Counted from the stretch's first letter, positions 34,696-45,424 are shown. The stretch: 64,000 nt of DNA from Thermocatellispora tengchongensis (GCF_014202315.1 NZ_JACHGN010000027.1:80721-144720); one strand, 5' to 3'. Translations and numbers: made by a program. The notes: a model not told the origin generated them from the letters alone.

Positions 34696-35544
34696 ATGTC
34701 GTCGCTGTCCACGCTGCCCTACCTGGGCTCCGGTCTCGGCCACCGCGGTGAGCTCGACGAGCCGATACGCAGCGCCGCCGGCAAGATCGACTGGGTCGAG
34801 GTCATCAGCGAGGAGTACCTGTTCGCCGACGACGGGCGGCGCGAGCGGCTGGAGCGGCTGCGCGAGCTGTTCCCGATCGTGCCGCACGGGGCCGAGCTGT
34901 CCATCGGCTCGCCGGGCGAGCCCGACCCGCTGTACCTGGACGCGCTGGCCCGGCTGGTGGACGAGCTGGACGCGCCCTGGTTCAGCGACCATCTCGGCTA
35001 CCGGTGCGCGGAGCCGTCCGGTCCCGGGGCGCTGATGCCGCTGCCGCGCTCGCGCGAGGTGGCCAGGGAGCTCGCCGCCAAGGCCCGTACGGTGCAGGCC
35101 GCGGTCGGCGCGCCGTTCCTGCTGGAGAACATCGCCTACCAGGTCGATCTGCCCGCGCCCATGTCCGAGGCCGACTTCGTCGCCGAGGTCCTCGAACACT
35201 GCGAGGCCGGGCTGCTGCTCGACCTGGCCGCGCTGGACGCCAACGCCGCCGGCCACGGCTACGACCCGTTGGCCTACCTCGACCGGGTGCCGCTGGAGCG
35301 CCTGGTGGAGGTGCACCTGTCCGGCGGCGCGGGCCGCGACGGGCGCGCCGAGGACGCCCGCAGCCGCCCGGTGCCCGAGCGGGTGTGGGCGCTGCTGGAC
35401 GAGGTGGTGGCCCGCTGCCCGGTGCCGGCCGTCCTGATCGAGCGCGACCGGGACTTCCCCGAGGACTTCACCGACCTTCTCGACGAGGTCGAGCGCGCCC
35501 GCCAGGCCCACGTACGCCGCCGCGACGAGCTCATGTGGGTATGA
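34696..35544 (+). CDS. DUF692 family protein (multinuclear non-haem iron oxidase fold)
   Basis: A 282-residue protein of the DUF692/MNIO superfamily, a TIM-barrel group that includes MbnB and other iron-dependent peptide-modifying oxidases. Metal-ligand regions are recognisable: WVEVISEEYLF, VPHGAELSIGSP, FSDHLGYR, LLENIAYQV, LLDLAALDANA, EVHLSGG and LIERDRDFPE. The start at ATG 34696 has AAGGAGG 8 bases upstream. No precursor peptide or recognition-element partner is seen beside it, only the DoxX-like gene, so a peptide-modification role is inference; many actinobacterial DUF692 proteins are orphans. Confidence 0.85.
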   Translation: MSSLSTLPYLGSGLGHRGELDEPIRSAAGKIDWVEVISEEYLFADDGRRERLERLRELFPIVPHGAELSIGSPGEPDPLYLDALARLVDELDAPWFSDHLGYRCAEPSGPGALMPLPRSREVARELAAKARTVQAAVGAPFLLENIAYQVDLPAPMSEADFVAEVLEHCEAGLLLDLAALDANAAGHGYDPLAYLDRVPLERLVEVHLSGGAGRDGRAEDARSRPVPERVWALLDEVVARCPVPAVLIERDRDFPEDFTDLLDEVERARQAHVRRRDELMWV

Positions 35545-35553
35545 CGCCGCGGT

Positions 35554-35584
35554 TGCCGTGATGTAAGCGTGATGTGTCACGGCA
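35554..35584 (+). terminator. Hairpin after the DUF692 gene
   Basis: TGCCGTGA (35554-35561) and TCACGGCA (35577-35584) form an 8-bp perfect stem with a 15-base loop, ten bases after the DUF692 stop. It could end that transcript. Because a LacI gene starts 75 bases later, an operator role is an alternative. Confidence 0.4.
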
Positions 35585-35659
35585 TTGCCCGGCGATGAAA
35601 AGGATTGCATTATTTGCGTCATTGAAGCTCTCGGACGGCGGACGGCCCAGGAGACGGCG

Positions 35660-36658
35660 ATGGCGGTGACGATCCTCGATGTCGCGAAGGCGGCGGGGGT
35701 GTCGGTGTCCACGGTGTCGCGGGCGCTGTCTTCGCCGGAGATGGTCCGCCCCGAGACGCGGGCGCGGGTGCGCGCGGTGGCCGACAGTCTCGGCTACCGG
35801 CCCAACCTCGCCGCGCGCGGCCTGATCACCGGCAGGACCGCCAACCTCGGCCTGGTCGTCCCCGATCTGACCAACCCGTTCTTCCCCAGCCTGCTCAAGG
35901 GCGCGCAGGCGCGGGCGCGGGAGGCCGACCACGCCGTCTTCCTGGCCGACTCGCAGGAGGACGGCGCGGAGGAGGCCCGGCTGGTCGCCGCGATGGCCAA
36001 GCAGGTGGACGGCGTGGTGATGTGCGCCTCGCGCATGGACCGGCCGCTGCTGGAGACCGTGCTCGGGCTGGTCCCCATCGTGTTCATCAACCGCGCGGTG
36101 CCCGGCCACCCGTCGGTGATCATGGACAACGCGGGCGGCATGCGGCAGGCGGTGGACCACCTCGCCGCGCTCGGTCACCGCCGGATCGCCTACCTCAACG
36201 GCCCGCGCTCCTCCTGGACCAACAAGGAGCGCCGCAAAGGATTGCGGCGAGCCGACCGGCACGGAATGGAGGTGACCCACCTCGGCCCGTTCGCGCCGAG
36301 GTTCGAATCCGGGCAGCAGGCCGCCGACCTGGTGATCGCGGCGGGGGTGTCGGCCGTGGTGGCCTACAACGACGTGATGGCCCTCGGCGTGCTGTCGCGG
36401 CTCGCCGAGCGGGGCGTGCCCGTGCCCGGCCGGATCAGCGTGGTGGGCTGCGACGACATCGGCTTCGCGGCCATGGCCACGCCCGCGCTCACCACGGTCG
36501 ACCTGCGCGGCGAGCGGGCCGGGCGCGCCGCCGTGGAGACCCTGCTGGACGTGCTCGCCGCTCCGGAGCAGAGCACCCCGGCCCGTACGCGGGCGCCGCT
36601 GCGCCCCGACCTGACCGCGACCCTCATCGTCCGGGCCTCGACCGGGCCCGCGGCGTAA
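35660..36658 (+). CDS. LacI-family transcriptional repressor
   Basis: A 332-residue LacI regulator. The helix-turn-helix and hinge are at residues 1-60 (VTILDVAKAAGVSVSTVSRALSSPEMVRPETRARVRAVADSLGYRPNLAARGL), followed by a periplasmic-binding-like effector domain with NLGLVVPDLTNPFFPSLLKG and VVAYNDVMALGVLSRL. I start it at ATG 35660 because AGGAGA precedes it and the HTH follows immediately; an upstream in-frame ATG at 35585 adds an unconserved segment. It lies 151 bases before a PotABCD-like ABC transporter operon in the same direction and is the likely repressor of it. Confidence 0.92.
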   Translation: MAVTILDVAKAAGVSVSTVSRALSSPEMVRPETRARVRAVADSLGYRPNLAARGLITGRTANLGLVVPDLTNPFFPSLLKGAQARAREADHAVFLADSQEDGAEEARLVAAMAKQVDGVVMCASRMDRPLLETVLGLVPIVFINRAVPGHPSVIMDNAGGMRQAVDHLAALGHRRIAYLNGPRSSWTNKERRKGLRRADRHGMEVTHLGPFAPRFESGQQAADLVIAAGVSAVVAYNDVMALGVLSRLAERGVPVPGRISVVGCDDIGFAAMATPALTTVDLRGERAGRAAVETLLDVLAAPEQSTPARTRAPLRPDLTATLIVRASTGPAA

Positions 36659-36662
36659 CCCG

Positions 36663-36719
36663 CAGCTCGCCCAGCTCGCCCAGCTCGCCCAGCTCGCCCA
36701 GCTCGCCCAGCTCGCCCAG
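36663..36719 (+). repeat. 9-bp tandem repeat CAGCTCGCC, six copies plus a partial copy
   Basis: Six perfect head-to-tail copies of CAGCTCGCC lie directly after the LacI stop and before the ABC transporter gene. The multiple-of-three unit keeps frames open on both strands, which creates artefactual ORFs here. It could vary in copy number by slippage and so alter spacing between regulator and transporter. Confidence 0.9.
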
Positions 36720-36809
36720 ATCACGCATCACACAGATCCGATATCGTCCGGGCCGCGGCAGGCCCGAGCGCTCCTGACCCCTTCGTCTCCCCCCAGAAGG
36801 GACGCGCAC

Positions 36810-38014
36810 ATGACCATCACCCGCTTCGGCGTGCTCCTCGCCGCCGCCGTGCTCGTCGCGGCCGGCTGCGGCGCCCCCGGCTCCGGCGGCGGCACCGCCA
36901 CCACCTCCTTCGCCCCGGGCGACGTCCCGGACAAGCCGCGCGAGCCGGTCACCCTCAACATCATCGACGTGGCCGGCAACCTCCAGCTCACCCAGGGCAT
37001 GATCGACGAGTTCGCGCAGAAGAACCCGGACATCGTCGCCAAGGTCACCTACACCAAGGCCACCGCGCCCGAACTGGCCGGCAAGATCAAGGCTCAGCAG
37101 CAGGCGGGCCGGGTGCAGATCGGCCTGGTGCTGACCGGCACCGACGGCCTGTCGGCCGGCATCGAGCAGGGCCTGTGGCTGCGCACCGACGACTACGCGA
37201 GCAAGATCGGCCCCATCGACTACCAGGAGCCCGCGGCCAAGATGCAGGAGCTGGCCCAGGGGCAGGGCCAGGTCGTCACCTACTACCCCTCCGGCCCGCT
37301 GATCGAGTACAACCCGGCCAAGGTCGCCGACCCGCCCAAGACCGCCGAGGAGCTGCTGGCCTGGGCCAAGGCGAACCCCAAGCGCTTCCAGTACGCCCGC
37401 CCGGCCAACTCCGGCCCCGGCCGCACCTTCCTGATGGGCCTGCCGTACCTGCTCGGCGACTCCGACCCGAAGAACCCGGCGAGCTGGACCAAGACCTGGG
37501 ACTACCTCAAGGAACTCGGCAAGTACATCGACTACTACCCGACCACCACCACCGAGACGATGAAGAACCTGGGCACCGGCACCGTGGACATCGTCGCCAC
37601 CACCACCGGCTGGGACATCAACCCGCGCGCCCTGGGCACCGTCCCGGCCGAGGTGAAGGTGCAGCCGCTGGAGGGCATGCACTGGGTCACCGACGCGCAC
37701 TACGCGGTGATCCCCAAGGGCGTGAGCGCCGATGTCGTGTCGGCGAACATCGCGCTGATCAAGTGGATGCTGACCCCGCAGCAGCAGGCCAAGGCGTACG
37801 ACACCGGCTACTTCTACCCCGGCCCCGCCGTCAACGGCGTCACGCTGAGCATGGCCCCCAAGGAGTCGCAGGACGTGATCGCCAAGTTCGGCCGCCCCGA
37901 GTACGACCAGTGGATCTCCCAGTTCCCCAAGGAGACGTCGCTGCCCGCCCCCCAGCAGGTGGCCATGTTCGACAAGTGGGACCGGGAGGTCGGCGCCGGA
38001 AAGTACAAGACCCA

Positions 38015-38018
<4 letters not shown>
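36810..38018 (+). CDS. ABC transporter extracellular solute-binding lipoprotein
   Basis: A 402-residue binding protein with a lipoprotein signal (LLAAAVLVAAGCGAPGSGGG). The body is a two-lobed class II (PotD/AfuA-like) binding protein with VTLNIIDVAGNLQLTQGMIDEFAQKNPDI near residues 47-75 and PKTAEELLAWAKANP in the hinge region. It starts a tight operon with an ATPase and two permeases. The ligand is not readable; polyamine, iron and small organic ligands are all transported by this family. Regulation by the upstream LacI protein is likely. Confidence 0.9.
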
Positions 38019-39075
<1,057 letters not shown>

Positions 39076-39079
<4 letters not shown>

Positions 39080-39972
39080 CCGCGCCGAGCGTGGAAGGGG
39101 TGGCGCTGCGGCACCGCCTGGCCGAGCGCGGCCTGGACCGTACGCTGCTGCTCCTGCTGCCCGCGGCCGTGTTCGTGGCCGGGCTGTTCCTCTACCCCTT
39201 CCTGTACGGCCTGCAGCTCTCCTTCCAGCCGCAGGACGGCGGCGGGGTGTTCGCCAACTACGCCGAGTTCTTCCGCGACGGCTACCTGCGCGACACCATC
39301 GCCACCACCCTGTGGCTCGGGGTGCCGGCCGCGCTGGGGAACGTGGCGGCGTCGGTGCCGCTGGCGTACCGGATGCGGGGCCGCTTCCGCGGCAAGCGGC
39401 TGCTCACCACGGTCCTGGTCGTGCCGATCACCCTGGGCACGGTGCTCACGGCCGAGGGCCTGCTGACCTTCCTGGGCCCGACCGGCTGGTTCAACCGGGT
39501 CCTGCTCGGCCTCGGGCTGGTGGACGAGCCGGTACGCCTGACGCACAACTACTGGGGCGTGCTGTTCTCGCTGATCATCACCGGGTTCCCGTTCGCGTTC
39601 CTGCTCACGCTCAGCTACCTGACCGGCATCGACCCCTCGCTGGAGTCGGCCGCGGCCACGCTGGGCGCGGGCTGGTGGCAGCGGTTCCGGTTCGTCACCT
39701 TCCCGCTGCTGGTGCCGGGGCTGGCCATCACGTTCTGCCTGTCGTTCGTGCTGGCGTTCTCGGTGTTCCCCTCGGCGATCCTGGTCGGCGAGCCGTCGGG
39801 CGGCACCCGGGTGATCTCCATCGCGGCCTACCACGCCGCGTTCGAGGAGTACGACTACTCGATGGGCTCCGCCATCGCGATGATCATGGGGGTGGTGGAG
39901 CTGCTGGTCATCGCGCTGGTCCTGGGCTGGCGGGCCACGCTGTACCGCGGCTCGACGGGAGGCAAGGGATGA
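39076..39972 (+). CDS. ABC transporter permease (PotB-like)
   Basis: A 298-residue permease with about six transmembrane helices. The EAA loop is in LESAAATLGAGWWQRFRFVTFPLLVPGL. It overlaps the ATPase by ATGA and the next permease by ATGA. It forms half of the membrane channel. Confidence 0.93.
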
Positions 39973-40802
39973 CGCGGACGGCCTGGCGGCCGGGGACCTG
40001 GGTGGTCTGGGGCACGGTCGCGTTCTTCCTGATCTTCGTCGGGGGAGTGGTCGGCTCGGTCGTGGTCAACTCCTTCGCGGTGCGCTGGTTCGACACCTGG
40101 CTGCCCGACGGCTGGACCACCCGCTGGTACGGCGCGTCGTGGAGCGACTTCGACCTGCCCTCGGTGCTGCTGGTCACCTTCCAGGTCTCGGTGCTGGTGG
40201 TGGCGATCTCGCTGCTGACCGGGGTGCCCGCGTCGTACGCGCTGGCGCGGCGCGAGTTCCCCGGCAAGCGGGCGCTGACGCTGCTGTTCCTGCTGCCCAT
40301 CATGATCCCGCCGGTCACGTACGGCATCCCGCTGGCCACCGTGCTGTACAAGTTCCACCTCGCCGGCACCCTGGCCGGGGTGGTGCTGGCCAACCTGGTG
40401 CCCTCGATCCCGTTCGTGATCCTGGTCATGACGCCGTTCATCGAGCAGATCGACCCCCGGATCGAGGCCGCCGCCCGCATGTGCGGCGCCCCGACCCGGG
40501 CCGTGCTGGGCCGGGTGCTCGCGCCGCTGCTGGTGCCGGGCATGCTCGCCGCGGGCATCCTGGTGCTGGTGCGCACGGTCGGCATGTTCGAGCTGACCTT
40601 CCTCACCGCTGGGCCCGACAGCGAGACCCTGGTCGTCGCGCTGTACTACTCGGTCTCGGCCGCCGGCATCCGGGCCCAGCAGCAGGTGGACGCCATGGCC
40701 GTGGTCTACACGATGTCCATGCTGGTCCTGCTGGTGATCGCGCTGCGCTTCGTCAACCCGACGCAGCTCGTCACCCAGATCAAGGAGCGTCCCGGCACGT
40801 GA
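39969..40802 (+). CDS. ABC transporter permease (PotC-like)
   Basis: A 277-residue permease, partner of the preceding one, with six predicted helices. The EAA loop is in IEAAARMCGAPTRAVLGRVLAPLLVPGM. Last gene of the operon; its stop abuts the stop of the convergent DUF4142 lipoprotein without a spacer, so no separate terminator is visible. Confidence 0.93.
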   Translation: MTRTAWRPGTWVVWGTVAFFLIFVGGVVGSVVVNSFAVRWFDTWLPDGWTTRWYGASWSDFDLPSVLLVTFQVSVLVVAISLLTGVPASYALARREFPGKRALTLLFLLPIMIPPVTYGIPLATVLYKFHLAGTLAGVVLANLVPSIPFVILVMTPFIEQIDPRIEAAARMCGAPTRAVLGRVLAPLLVPGMLAAGILVLVRTVGMFELTFLTAGPDSETLVVALYYSVSAAGIRAQQQVDAMAVVYTMSMLVLLVIALRFVNPTQLVTQIKERPGT

Positions 40803-42758
40803 TCACGCCGGGTCGGGCAGCGACGTGGCGGGCGGGGCCGTCGGCACGGCCCGCCCGAACGGCACCGCGTCCGGCGCCCCGGTGACCTCGGGGGGCGGCG
40901 GGAGCGCGTCGGCGTCCGCGAGCCCGGTGCCCTCCAGCAGGTCCATGTGGGTGTTGACGAACTTCGCCGCCCGCTCGGCGAAGTCGCGGATCAGCGTGTT
41001 CTGCGTCGTGGCCCGCACCTGCGCGATGACCGGGAACACCTTGCCGTGCGCCTGGCGCAGCCGCATCACGGCGGTGCGGTCGTAGTCGGGCCCGCTCTTG
41101 CCGGAGATCTCGGCGATCCACCCCTTCTGCTCGTCGGTGGGCTCGCTGGGCAGGGGCACCCGCAGCCGGGCCGCGACCGCGCGCACGTCGGCGTCCAGTT
41201 GGCCGTGCTGCTGGGCGATGTGCCCCAGGTTCTCCCGGGTCTTGGCGTTGCTCGCCTTCCGCGCCGCCTCCCGGCCCACCGGGATCTCCCACAGCCCGGC
41301 CAGCCGTACCTTCACCAGCAGGTCCCGGTCGGCCGGGTTCAGCGGGCCCCACTTCGTCCGCACGGTCCCGGCGCCCGACGGCGGGCGCACCCCGGTGGCC
41401 GACGGCACCGGAGCGGCGCTGGTGGCGGCGGTGGGTGCCGCTGTCGGGGCCGCTGTCGGGGCCGCTGTGGGCGCGGCGGTCGCGGGGGCGAGGTCCGGGG
41501 GCGGCGGCAGCGCGGAGGCGTCGGCGAGCCCGGTGTCCTCCAGCAGGTCCATGTGGGTGTTGACGAACTTCGCCGCCCGCTCGCTGAAGTCGCGGATCAG
41601 CGTGTTGCGGGTGCTGGCCCGCACCTGCGCGATGGCGCCGAACACCTTGCCGTGCGCCATGCGCAGCCGCTGCACCGCCACCCGGTCGAAGTCGCCGCCG
41701 GAGCGGCCGGTGATCTCCGAGATCCAGCCCTGCTGCTCGTCGCTGGGCCGGTTCGGCAGCGGCACCCGCAGCCGCGCGGCCACCGCGCGCACGTCGTCGT
41801 CCAGGGTGCCGTGCTGCGTGGCGATGTGCCCCAGGTTGGTACGCGTCATCGCCCGCGCCGCCCGTGCCGCGGCCTCCTTGCCCACCGGGATCTCCCACAG
41901 GCCGGCCTGGCGCACGCGTACCAGGAGGTCCCGGTCGGCCGCGCTGAGCGGCCCCCACCTCGTGGGGACGAACCCGTCGCCGCCCACCGCGGCGGCCGGC
42001 GGCGGCTCGGCGGCCCCCTCCGCCTCCTCCGCGGGCGGGGCGGTGGGCGCCGGCTGCCCCTGGGGCACCGGCGCGGGCGCCGCGGCCACCTCCGGCACCG
42101 GCGGCAGCGCCTGCTCGTCCACCAGGCCCGTGCCCTCCAGCAGGTCCATGTGGGTGTTGACGAACCTCGCCGCCCGCTCGGCGAAGTCGCGGATCAGCGA
42201 GTTCTGGGTGCTGGCCCGCACCTGGGCGACGACCGGGAACACCTTGCCGTGCGCCATCCGCAGCCGCCGCACCGCCGTCTTGTCGTAGGCGGGGCCGCTC
42301 TTGCCGGAGATCTCGGCGATCCACCCCTTCTGCTCGTCGGTGGGCTGGTCGGGCAGCGTCACGCCCAGCTTGGCGGCGACCGCCCGTACGTCGGCGTCCA
42401 GCTCGGCGTGCTGCTCGGCGATCTCGCCCAGGTTGGCCCGGGTCCTGGCCGCGTCGGCCCGCTCCGCCGCCTGCTCGCCCACCGGCATCTCCCACAGCCC
42501 GGCCTGGCGCACGCGTACCAGCAGCTCCCGGTCGGCCGCGCCGAGCGGCCCCCAGTCGGTGGGCGTCAGCTCCTCCCGCGACACCGCCTCCACCCCGCCC
42601 CCGGTCGCGGCCGGACTCACGGCGCCGTACCCGGCCGTGTTCCCGGTCGCGTTCCCGGTCGCGGTGAACGCGGCACATCCTCCGGCGAGCTGGATCACGG
42701 CGAGGCCGCACAAGGTGGTGACGGCAACGCGGCTGGGTCGCTGGCCCACAGCGGACAC
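40803..42758 (-). CDS. Lipoprotein with three tandem DUF4142 (ferritin-like) domains
   Basis: A 651-residue lipoprotein. Its lipobox is LAGGC (Cys28). Three repeated units of about 150 residues follow, at about 66-215, 264-412 and 470-618, each running from TxWGPL-x-AADRxLLVxVRxAGLWExPVG to RxFVNTHMDLLExTGLAD, the signature of the DUF4142 helical-bundle family. Linkers are Pro/Ala-rich; the second contains repeated PTAA. DUF4142 proteins usually carry one domain, so the triplication is notable. Secreted stress or copper roles have been suggested for some relatives, not proven here. Start is GTG 42758 after AGGAGA. Confidence 0.88.
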   Translation of the reverse strand: MSAVGQRPSRVAVTTLCGLAVIQLAGGCAAFTATGNATGNTAGYGAVSPAATGGGVEAVSREELTPTDWGPLGAADRELLVRVRQAGLWEMPVGEQAAERADAARTRANLGEIAEQHAELDADVRAVAAKLGVTLPDQPTDEQKGWIAEISGKSGPAYDKTAVRRLRMAHGKVFPVVAQVRASTQNSLIRDFAERAARFVNTHMDLLEGTGLVDEQALPPVPEVAAAPAPVPQGQPAPTAPPAEEAEGAAEPPPAAAVGGDGFVPTRWGPLSAADRDLLVRVRQAGLWEIPVGKEAAARAARAMTRTNLGHIATQHGTLDDDVRAVAARLRVPLPNRPSDEQQGWISEITGRSGGDFDRVAVQRLRMAHGKVFGAIAQVRASTRNTLIRDFSERAAKFVNTHMDLLEDTGLADASALPPPPDLAPATAAPTAAPTAAPTAAPTAATSAAPVPSATGVRPPSGAGTVRTKWGPLNPADRDLLVKVRLAGLWEIPVGREAARKASNAKTRENLGHIAQQHGQLDADVRAVAARLRVPLPSEPTDEQKGWIAEISGKSGPDYDRTAVMRLRQAHGKVFPVIAQVRATTQNTLIRDFAERAAKFVNTHMDLLEGTGLADADALPPPPEVTGAPDAVPFGRAVPTAPPATSLPDPA

Positions 42759-42894
42759 CTCTCCTGGAAACCTCGGGTCACCCGGAGGTACGCACCCGTG
42801 TGCGAAGCCGTTCGATCCACCCCCGAAACCGGCATCCCCCGCTCAGCCGGGGCGGAGTATTTTACGTACGACACATGTTCATGCTGCGAACCGG

Positions 42895-44106
42895 ATGCCG
42901 CCGGAGGTCGGGTTGGTCCAGGAGGAGATCCGCCGGCGCAACCTCGGCACCCTGCTGCGCCACGTGCACCTCGACGGCTCGCTCTCCCGGGCCGCGCTGG
43001 CCGAGCGGATGGGGCTCAACCGCAGCACCATCATGGCCCTGACCGCCGAGCTCACCGCGGCGGGCCTGGTGCGCGAGGAGCCTCCCGCCGACACCGGCCG
43101 GGCGGGCCGTCCCTCCCTGGTGGTGCGGCCGGAGTCCAATCGGCTGTACGTGCTGGCCTTCGACGTCGCGGTGGACCGCCTGGTCGCCGCCCGGGTCGCG
43201 CTCGGCGGCATCATGCTGGAGCGCGAGGAGGCGGTGCGCCCGCGCGCCGGCGCCGACCTCGACCGGGTGGTGGACGTCCTGGCCCGCTTCGGCCGCCGCC
43301 TCTACCACTCCGCGCCCCCCGGCTCGGTGTGCGTCGGCATCGGCGCCTCGTACTGCGGGATGATCCGCCCCGGCGACGGCGTGGTCCGCTTCGGGCCCGA
43401 CATGGGCTGGGTGGACCAGGCGTTCGGCCCCGAGCTGAGCCGCCGGCTGGGCCTCGGCCTGCCCGTCCCGGTCGGCAACGAGGCCCACCTCGGCGCCCTG
43501 GCCGAGCAGCAGCGCGGCGCGGGCATCGGCCTGGGCAACCTCATCTACCTGCACGGCGACGTCGGCGTCGGCGGCGGCATCATCGTCGGCGGCAAGCTCC
43601 TGGACGGCGAGGGCGGCTACGGGTGCGAGCTGGGCCACATGGTCGTCAACCCCTACAACGGCCGCCCGTGCGGCTGCGGCTCCCACGGCTGCCTGGAGGC
43701 CGAGGTGGGCGAGCGCGCCCTGCTCGACGCCGCCGGCCGTCCTGCCGAGGAGTGGGGCCGCGACGCCATACGCGCCGTCGTGGACGACGCCGACCGCGGC
43801 GACCCGGCGGCCCAGGAGGCCCTGCGCCGCATCGGCGACTGGCTCGGGATCGGCGTGGCCAACCTGATCAACCTGTTCAACCCCGCCATGGTCATCTTCG
43901 GCGGCATGCTCCGCGACATGTACCCGGGCGCCGCCGCCCAGGTACGCGCCCGCATCGCCGCCAACGTCCTCCCGGTCGCCCGCGAACGCGTCCGCCTGCG
44001 CACCTCGGCCCTGGGCGACGACGCCACCTTGGTGGGCGCCGCCGAACTCGGCTTCCGCCGCCTCCTGGCCGACCCTCTGGGCGTCCTCGCCCGCACCCAC
44101 CCCTGA
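42895..44106 (+). CDS. ROK-family transcriptional regulator
   Basis: A 403-residue ROK repressor. The N-terminal winged HTH is visible at about 10-70 (RNLGTLLRHVHLDGSLSRAALAERMGLNRSTIMALTAELTAAGLVREE). The ROK domain follows with GDVGVGGGIIVGGKLLDG and the zinc site in ELGHMVVNPYNGRPCGCGSHGCLE. Ligands in this family are usually sugars or their phosphates. TATTTT at 42858-42863 may be the -10. The true N-terminus could lie slightly upstream, since the frame is open, but ATG 42895 fits the HTH. Confidence 0.92.
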   Translation: MPPEVGLVQEEIRRRNLGTLLRHVHLDGSLSRAALAERMGLNRSTIMALTAELTAAGLVREEPPADTGRAGRPSLVVRPESNRLYVLAFDVAVDRLVAARVALGGIMLEREEAVRPRAGADLDRVVDVLARFGRRLYHSAPPGSVCVGIGASYCGMIRPGDGVVRFGPDMGWVDQAFGPELSRRLGLGLPVPVGNEAHLGALAEQQRGAGIGLGNLIYLHGDVGVGGGIIVGGKLLDGEGGYGCELGHMVVNPYNGRPCGCGSHGCLEAEVGERALLDAAGRPAEEWGRDAIRAVVDDADRGDPAAQEALRRIGDWLGIGVANLINLFNPAMVIFGGMLRDMYPGAAAQVRARIAANVLPVARERVRLRTSALGDDATLVGAAELGFRRLLADPLGVLARTHP

Positions 44107-44139
44107 CCCCGCCCCCGGACCAGAGGAGCAGGACCCCCG

Positions 44140-45237
44140 TTGAGCAGCCCGGCCGTGCCCTGGAAACCGCTGGACCCGGTCCCGCTCGACCACGCGCGCG
44201 CCGCGGCGGGAGAGGGAGCCGACGCCTTCCCGGCGTCCGGAGCCGAGATCCTCCTGGGCCCCCTCAGCGCGGTGATCATCGCCCCCGCCGTGGACGACCT
44301 CACCGCCAGCGGCGTGTGGGACGGCAGGACGTTCCGCCTGGTCGGCCCGGTCCCGCGGCTCACGTCCTCCCGCTTCCACGCCTACGGCTCGGAGTCCCGC
44401 CCGATCCACCTGTTCGTCCGGCTCCCCGAAGGCGGCCTCTACCTGGGGACCCTCAGCCACGCCTCCAGCACCTGGACCCGCGACCCCGAGGTGCTCCGGC
44501 AGGGCGACCTGTGGCTCGACTCCCCGCTGAGCCGGGACGTGCTGGACCGGGTGCGCCCGCCGGCCGCCCCCTCCTCGCTGCCCGGCCTGGACTGGCTGGA
44601 CCACCTGCCGGCCGACCCCGTCGAGGCGCTGCGCCTGTTCCTGCGCACCTGGCATCCCGCCCCCGCGGCCGAACCGGAGGAACCGCCCCCGGCGATCCCC
44701 GTCCCCCCGGCCCTGGCCGAGTTCTACCGGCTGACCCGCGGACGCCCGCACGCCCGGGGCGTCCAGAACTTCATCCGGCCGCCGGGAGAACTCGGCCTCC
44801 GCGCGGACGGCCTGCTGGCGTTCGGTCACGAGAACCAGGGCTACTTCGAGTGGGTTCTCGACCCCGGGCAGGACGAGCCGACCGTCTGGACGATCGACGA
44901 CTACCAGGAACGGCATCCCGAACGCGAGCGCCTGACCGGCTTCCTGCTCCAGTTCTCCCTGTACGAGGCGGCCGTGGACGCCCCCTACCGCGCCTGGACC
45001 GGCCCGCTGCCCACCCCCGTCGCCGAGGAGTTGACCACCCGCCTCCGCCGGGTCCCGCTCAAGACCTGGATGTGGCCCCTCTACCGGATCTCCTTCTACG
45101 TGGCCCCGGGCCTGATCGCCACCGTGGAGACCGACGAGGAACAGGAGGAATGCGACATCTCCCTCGGCGCCGCCCACCGCAGCGTCCTGCGCCCCCTGGC
45201 CGGCCTGGACATCGACTGGACCGCCTTCGACGGCTGA
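44140..45237 (+). CDS. SUKH/SMI1-KNR4-like protein
   Basis: A 365-residue protein. The second half (about 190-330) has the look of the SMI1/KNR4 (SUKH) fold: LAEFYRLTRGRPHARGVQNFIRPPGEL, DGLLAFGHENQGYFEWVLD and PTVWTIDDY. The first half is unassigned. SUKH proteins often act as immunity proteins to secreted toxins, but no toxin is adjacent. TTG 44140 is the start, after AGGAG. It follows the ROK gene by 33 bases and may be cotranscribed. Confidence 0.65.
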   Translation: MSSPAVPWKPLDPVPLDHARAAAGEGADAFPASGAEILLGPLSAVIIAPAVDDLTASGVWDGRTFRLVGPVPRLTSSRFHAYGSESRPIHLFVRLPEGGLYLGTLSHASSTWTRDPEVLRQGDLWLDSPLSRDVLDRVRPPAAPSSLPGLDWLDHLPADPVEALRLFLRTWHPAPAAEPEEPPPAIPVPPALAEFYRLTRGRPHARGVQNFIRPPGELGLRADGLLAFGHENQGYFEWVLDPGQDEPTVWTIDDYQERHPERERLTGFLLQFSLYEAAVDAPYRAWTGPLPTPVAEELTTRLRRVPLKTWMWPLYRISFYVAPGLIATVETDEEQEECDISLGAAHRSVLRPLAGLDIDWTAFDG

Positions 45238-45272
45238 GCCCTTGGCAGTGACCGGCCGCGGTGGTGCGCGCC

Positions 45273-45326
45273 ATGGACATGGCACGGGCAATGGACATGG
45301 CACGGGCAATGGACATGGCACGGGCA
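45273..45326 (+). repeat. 18-bp tandem repeat, three copies
   Basis: ATGGACATGGCACGGGCA is repeated three times without gaps, 36 bases after the SUKH-like stop. The length is a multiple of three, so short artificial ORFs (Met-Asp-Met-Ala-Arg-Ala repeats) appear. Confidence 0.9.
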
Positions 45327-45424
45327 AGGGGTGCGCGTGCCGTCTCGACCGGTGACCTCGGCTTCGTTAGCATCGCCTGCCGCGCCGTCGTTCAGGACGT
45401 GGTGAAACCCCATCTGGAACCGGT

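Noticed and set aside
36624-37700. Minus-strand frame through the CAGCTCGCC repeat
   Set aside because: Opposite the binding protein; the Leu-Gly-Glu repeat is only the nine-base repeat read in frame.
42301-42894. Long N-terminal extension of the ROK regulator
   Set aside because: It overlaps the DUF4142 gene and its upstream region and has no family match; the HTH begins just after ATG 42895.
45273-45326. CRISPR-like repeats
   Set aside because: Tandem copies without spacers, too short, and no cas genes; the same applies to 36663-36719.
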